Positions 44,424-45,919 of a stretch of 45,919 nt of DNA are shown piece after piece (the stretch's first letter is position 1; each line of letters starts with the position of its first letter). The stretch covers positions 1 through 45,919 of the forward strand of contig NZ_ATVB01000013.1 in the NCBI RefSeq assembly GCF_000420505.1, written 5' to 3'. A program made the position numbers and the translations under genes. A model generated the notes under the pieces. The model made no database searches. It worked only from the letters and a program-made list of their open reading frames with translations, and had not been told where the DNA came from. This DNA comes from Alloscardovia omnicolens DSM 21503 (GTDB lineage Bacteria > Actinomycetota > Actinomycetes > Actinomycetales > Bifidobacteriaceae).

Positions 44424-44864
44424 GTGCATTTTTACACGCTTGCCTATATTACGCAACATCAGTCTGCAAATGTAACGCTTCGACTCGTTATTCTTATCGC
44501 GCTCTTCGTTGCTTTGCTTTTCACCTCGTTGCGCTACCTGCACAATAAGATGAAAACGCGTTTGCGCGACTTGAGTATTGGTTTAGTTGTGCTGTTTACC
44601 ATTTTGCTCGGTATTAATGTGCAAGATTATATGCAAAGTTATCGCGATGTATCGCAGGCGCAAATGCTCAGCAAGTTCTTTACCAGTATTTCCATCGACC
44701 ACAATGTACCGGTTAAAGATATTGTCGTCAACTCTACAACCCTAAAAGATGGCATGATTGTGCGCTTTAATGAGGAAGATTACACAGTTCATTTAGGCGA
44801 CGACAACAATACCTACACGTTGGAACGCACGCACGTTATCGATCACCACGTGTATATCGATTAG
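44424..44864 (+). CDS. DUF3290 family membrane protein
   Basis: 146 residues from a GTG start with GAGGGAGA upstream. Two membrane helices (VTLRLVILIALFVALLF near 17-33 and LSIGLVVLFTILLGINV near 50-66) and a soluble C-terminal domain (about 85-146, VPVKDIVVNSTTLKDGMIVRF). Matches the DUF3290 pattern, a family regularly encoded next to a DUF421 protein, as here (15 nt gap). No molecular function is established. Confidence 0.85.
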   Translation: MHFYTLAYITQHQSANVTLRLVILIALFVALLFTSLRYLHNKMKTRLRDLSIGLVVLFTILLGINVQDYMQSYRDVSQAQMLSKFFTSISIDHNVPVKDIVVNSTTLKDGMIVRFNEEDYTVHLGDDNNTYTLERTHVIDHHVYID

Positions 44865-44879
44865 TTTTAAGGAGCTTCG

Positions 44880-45536
44880 ATGATTGATTCTTACACTTTG
44901 ATTGCCTTGAAATTTGCCATCGGTATTGTGGTGATGATTCTGCAGATTAATATTTTGGGCAAATACGAGTTTTCCGTTAATACCCCGCTTAACCAGATCC
45001 AAAACTATGTGCTCGGCGGCATTATTGGCGGTATTATTTACAACGATTCGATTCCGATTATTACCTTTATTATTGTTCTGCTTATTTGGTCGCTCGTTGT
45101 TCTGCTCGTTAAGCTGCTGACCAATAACAAGTATTTTAAGACCCTCGTTATTGGCCGTCCGCTTCTGCTGATTAAGAACGGAGAAGTGAACGTTGAGAAC
45201 TGCGTGCGCGCCGGTTTGAGCGGTGACCAGTTAATGCTTCGTTTGCGCAGCGAAGGAATTATTTCTACGCGCGACGTAAAGATAGCACTGATGGAAACGA
45301 ACGGCACGTTAACCATTTTGGATTGTACCGCGAAAAACCCGAAGTTCCCACTTATTTCGAGCGGCAACATTAATTATGATGTTCTCGAACTGACCGGTAA
45401 AAGCGAAGACTGGCTGCTCGACCAGCTCCACGAGCAAGGGGTTCCTGACTTCCGCGAAGTATTCCTCGCCGAGTATATAAATGACCGCATTACCGTCGTG
45501 CCTTATCCTGCAAAAGAACGCACAATGACTTTGTAA
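44880..45536 (+). CDS. DUF421 (YetF/YdfS-like) membrane protein
   Basis: 218 residues, AAGGAG before the ATG. Three membrane helices (about 5-22, 40-58 and 60-82), then a cytoplasmic domain with VIGRPLLLIKNGEVNVENCV near 90-109 and LMLRLRSEGIISTRDVKIALMETNG near 118-142, typical of DUF421. Forms a two-gene unit with the upstream DUF3290 gene and ends at a strong terminator. In spore-formers YetF-like proteins have been linked to envelope functions; here the role is unknown. Confidence 0.88.
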   Translation: MIDSYTLIALKFAIGIVVMILQINILGKYEFSVNTPLNQIQNYVLGGIIGGIIYNDSIPIITFIIVLLIWSLVVLLVKLLTNNKYFKTLVIGRPLLLIKNGEVNVENCVRAGLSGDQLMLRLRSEGIISTRDVKIALMETNGTLTILDCTAKNPKFPLISSGNINYDVLELTGKSEDWLLDQLHEQGVPDFREVFLAEYINDRITVVPYPAKERTMTL

Positions 45537-45554
45537 CGTTTCCTTTCAAAGGAA

Positions 45555-45587
45555 CAGCGGGGTGAAGTTTGATTCTTCACCCCGCTG
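45555..45587. terminator. Bidirectional terminator
   Basis: CAGCGGGGTGAAG (45555-45567), loop TTTGATT, CTTCACCCCGCTG (45575-45587): 13 perfect pairs, then CGTTTT on the plus strand and TTCCTTTG on the minus. It serves the DUF421 gene and the convergent surface-protein gene. Confidence 0.85.
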
Positions 45588-45601
45588 CGTTTTAGTGGTT
45601 G

Positions 45602-45919
45602 TTAGTGTGTTTTCTTGATGGTGAACGCTACAAGAGCTAGACCAGTAAGAACCACCACGAGCGCTACTACCATGGTGATATCCGCACCCGTAGCAGACAA
45701 CTTCTTCGACTGTGGTGTGGTTGGAATCTTCTTATTCACAACCTCGCCCGCATCCACAACCTGAGCCTGCTGATCAATCGTGAACTGCTTATTCCAGTCG
45801 GTCTTCTCATAGCCTTGAGGAGCAGACACTTCACGCACCGTGTACTCACCAAAGCCCAGATGATCCACACGCACCTGACCCTGGCTATCCGAAGTAGCCT
45901 CAGCCACGCGCTTGCCCGA
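45602..45919 (-). CDS. Cell-wall-anchored Cna-B/SpaA-type surface protein, C-terminal part
   Basis: Only the last 105 or so codons are in the window; the gene continues beyond the right edge. The visible part is one Cna-B-like repeat (VRVDHLGFGEYTVREVSAPQ, then GYEKTDWNKQFTI), as in pilin and adhesin isopeptide domains, followed by the sorting signal: LSATG in place of LPxTG, a hydrophobic helix (MVVALVVVLTGLALVAF) and the basic tail TIKKTH. The product is attached to peptidoglycan or polymerised into a pilus by a sortase. Whether it is the pilus shaft or a minor subunit cannot be told. Confidence 0.85.
   Translation of the reverse strand, partial: SGKRVAEATSDSQGQVRVDHLGFGEYTVREVSAPQGYEKTDWNKQFTIDQQAQVVDAGEVVNKKIPTTPQSKKLSATGADITMVVALVVVLTGLALVAFTIKKTH

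Overview
The window looks like a low-to-mid GC member of the Bifidobacteriaceae (Alloscardovia/Gardnerella-like rather than a high-GC Bifidobacterium). This rests on protein resemblance and gene mix (actinobacterial II-C Cas9, CUT1 sugar operon with a GH43 xylosidase, tsaE-tsaB-rimI-tsaD cluster, LSATG-anchored surface protein); genus is inference. Most genes are ordinary chromosomal housekeeping genes, broken up by an accessory block at the left end and two mobile-element scars.

Layout. 1-4738: a type II-C CRISPR module on the minus strand (cas9-cas1-cas2), with a self-complementary repeat/anti-repeat sequence at the left edge; any array lies outside the window. 4739-6980: gene-poor, decayed accessory DNA holding a truncated ApeA-like defence protein and a frameshifted two-TM/zinc-ribbon protein, i.e. 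a degraded defence island between cas9 and ychF. 6991-10259: ychF, proC and a prolyl aminopeptidase. 10342-17707: a xylo-oligosaccharide-type locus: binding lipoprotein, two permeases and a GH43 beta-xylosidase on the minus strand, a divergent LacI regulator, and a carbohydrate-esterase-like hydrolase. Three similar operator-like sites lie between the binding protein and the regulator. 18136-20318: an atypical orphan LuxR-type response regulator and a ROK regulator.

20567-20975: a complete 393-bp non-autonomous element (MITE) with inverted ends and a perfect 8-bp target duplication. 21469-23946: metY and a divergent pyridoxal-type kinase. 24597-30731: yraN-comM-dprA, an MGMT-family protein, an O-methyltransferase, a LOG-family protein and nhaA. 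30964-31037: tRNA-Arg(ACG), followed by a decayed IS1249-type (IS256 family) element whose ends resemble those of the MITE. 32333-39315: one minus-strand run comEA-comEC-holA-tsaE-tsaB-rimI-tsaD. 40024-45536: leuS, corA and a DUF3290/DUF421 membrane pair. The right edge cuts a Cna-B/SpaA-type surface protein.

Functional threads: DNA uptake and processing (ComEA, ComEC, ComM, DprA) sits in the same window as CRISPR and decayed ApeA immunity; the t6A genes tsaE, tsaB and rimI carry unusual in-frame 15-bp repeat expansions; a 72-bp three-copy degenerate repeat lies downstream of leuS. The least explained items are the left-edge repeat/anti-repeat RNA candidate, the two-gene decayed defence cassette, the MITE, and the 72-bp repeat region.
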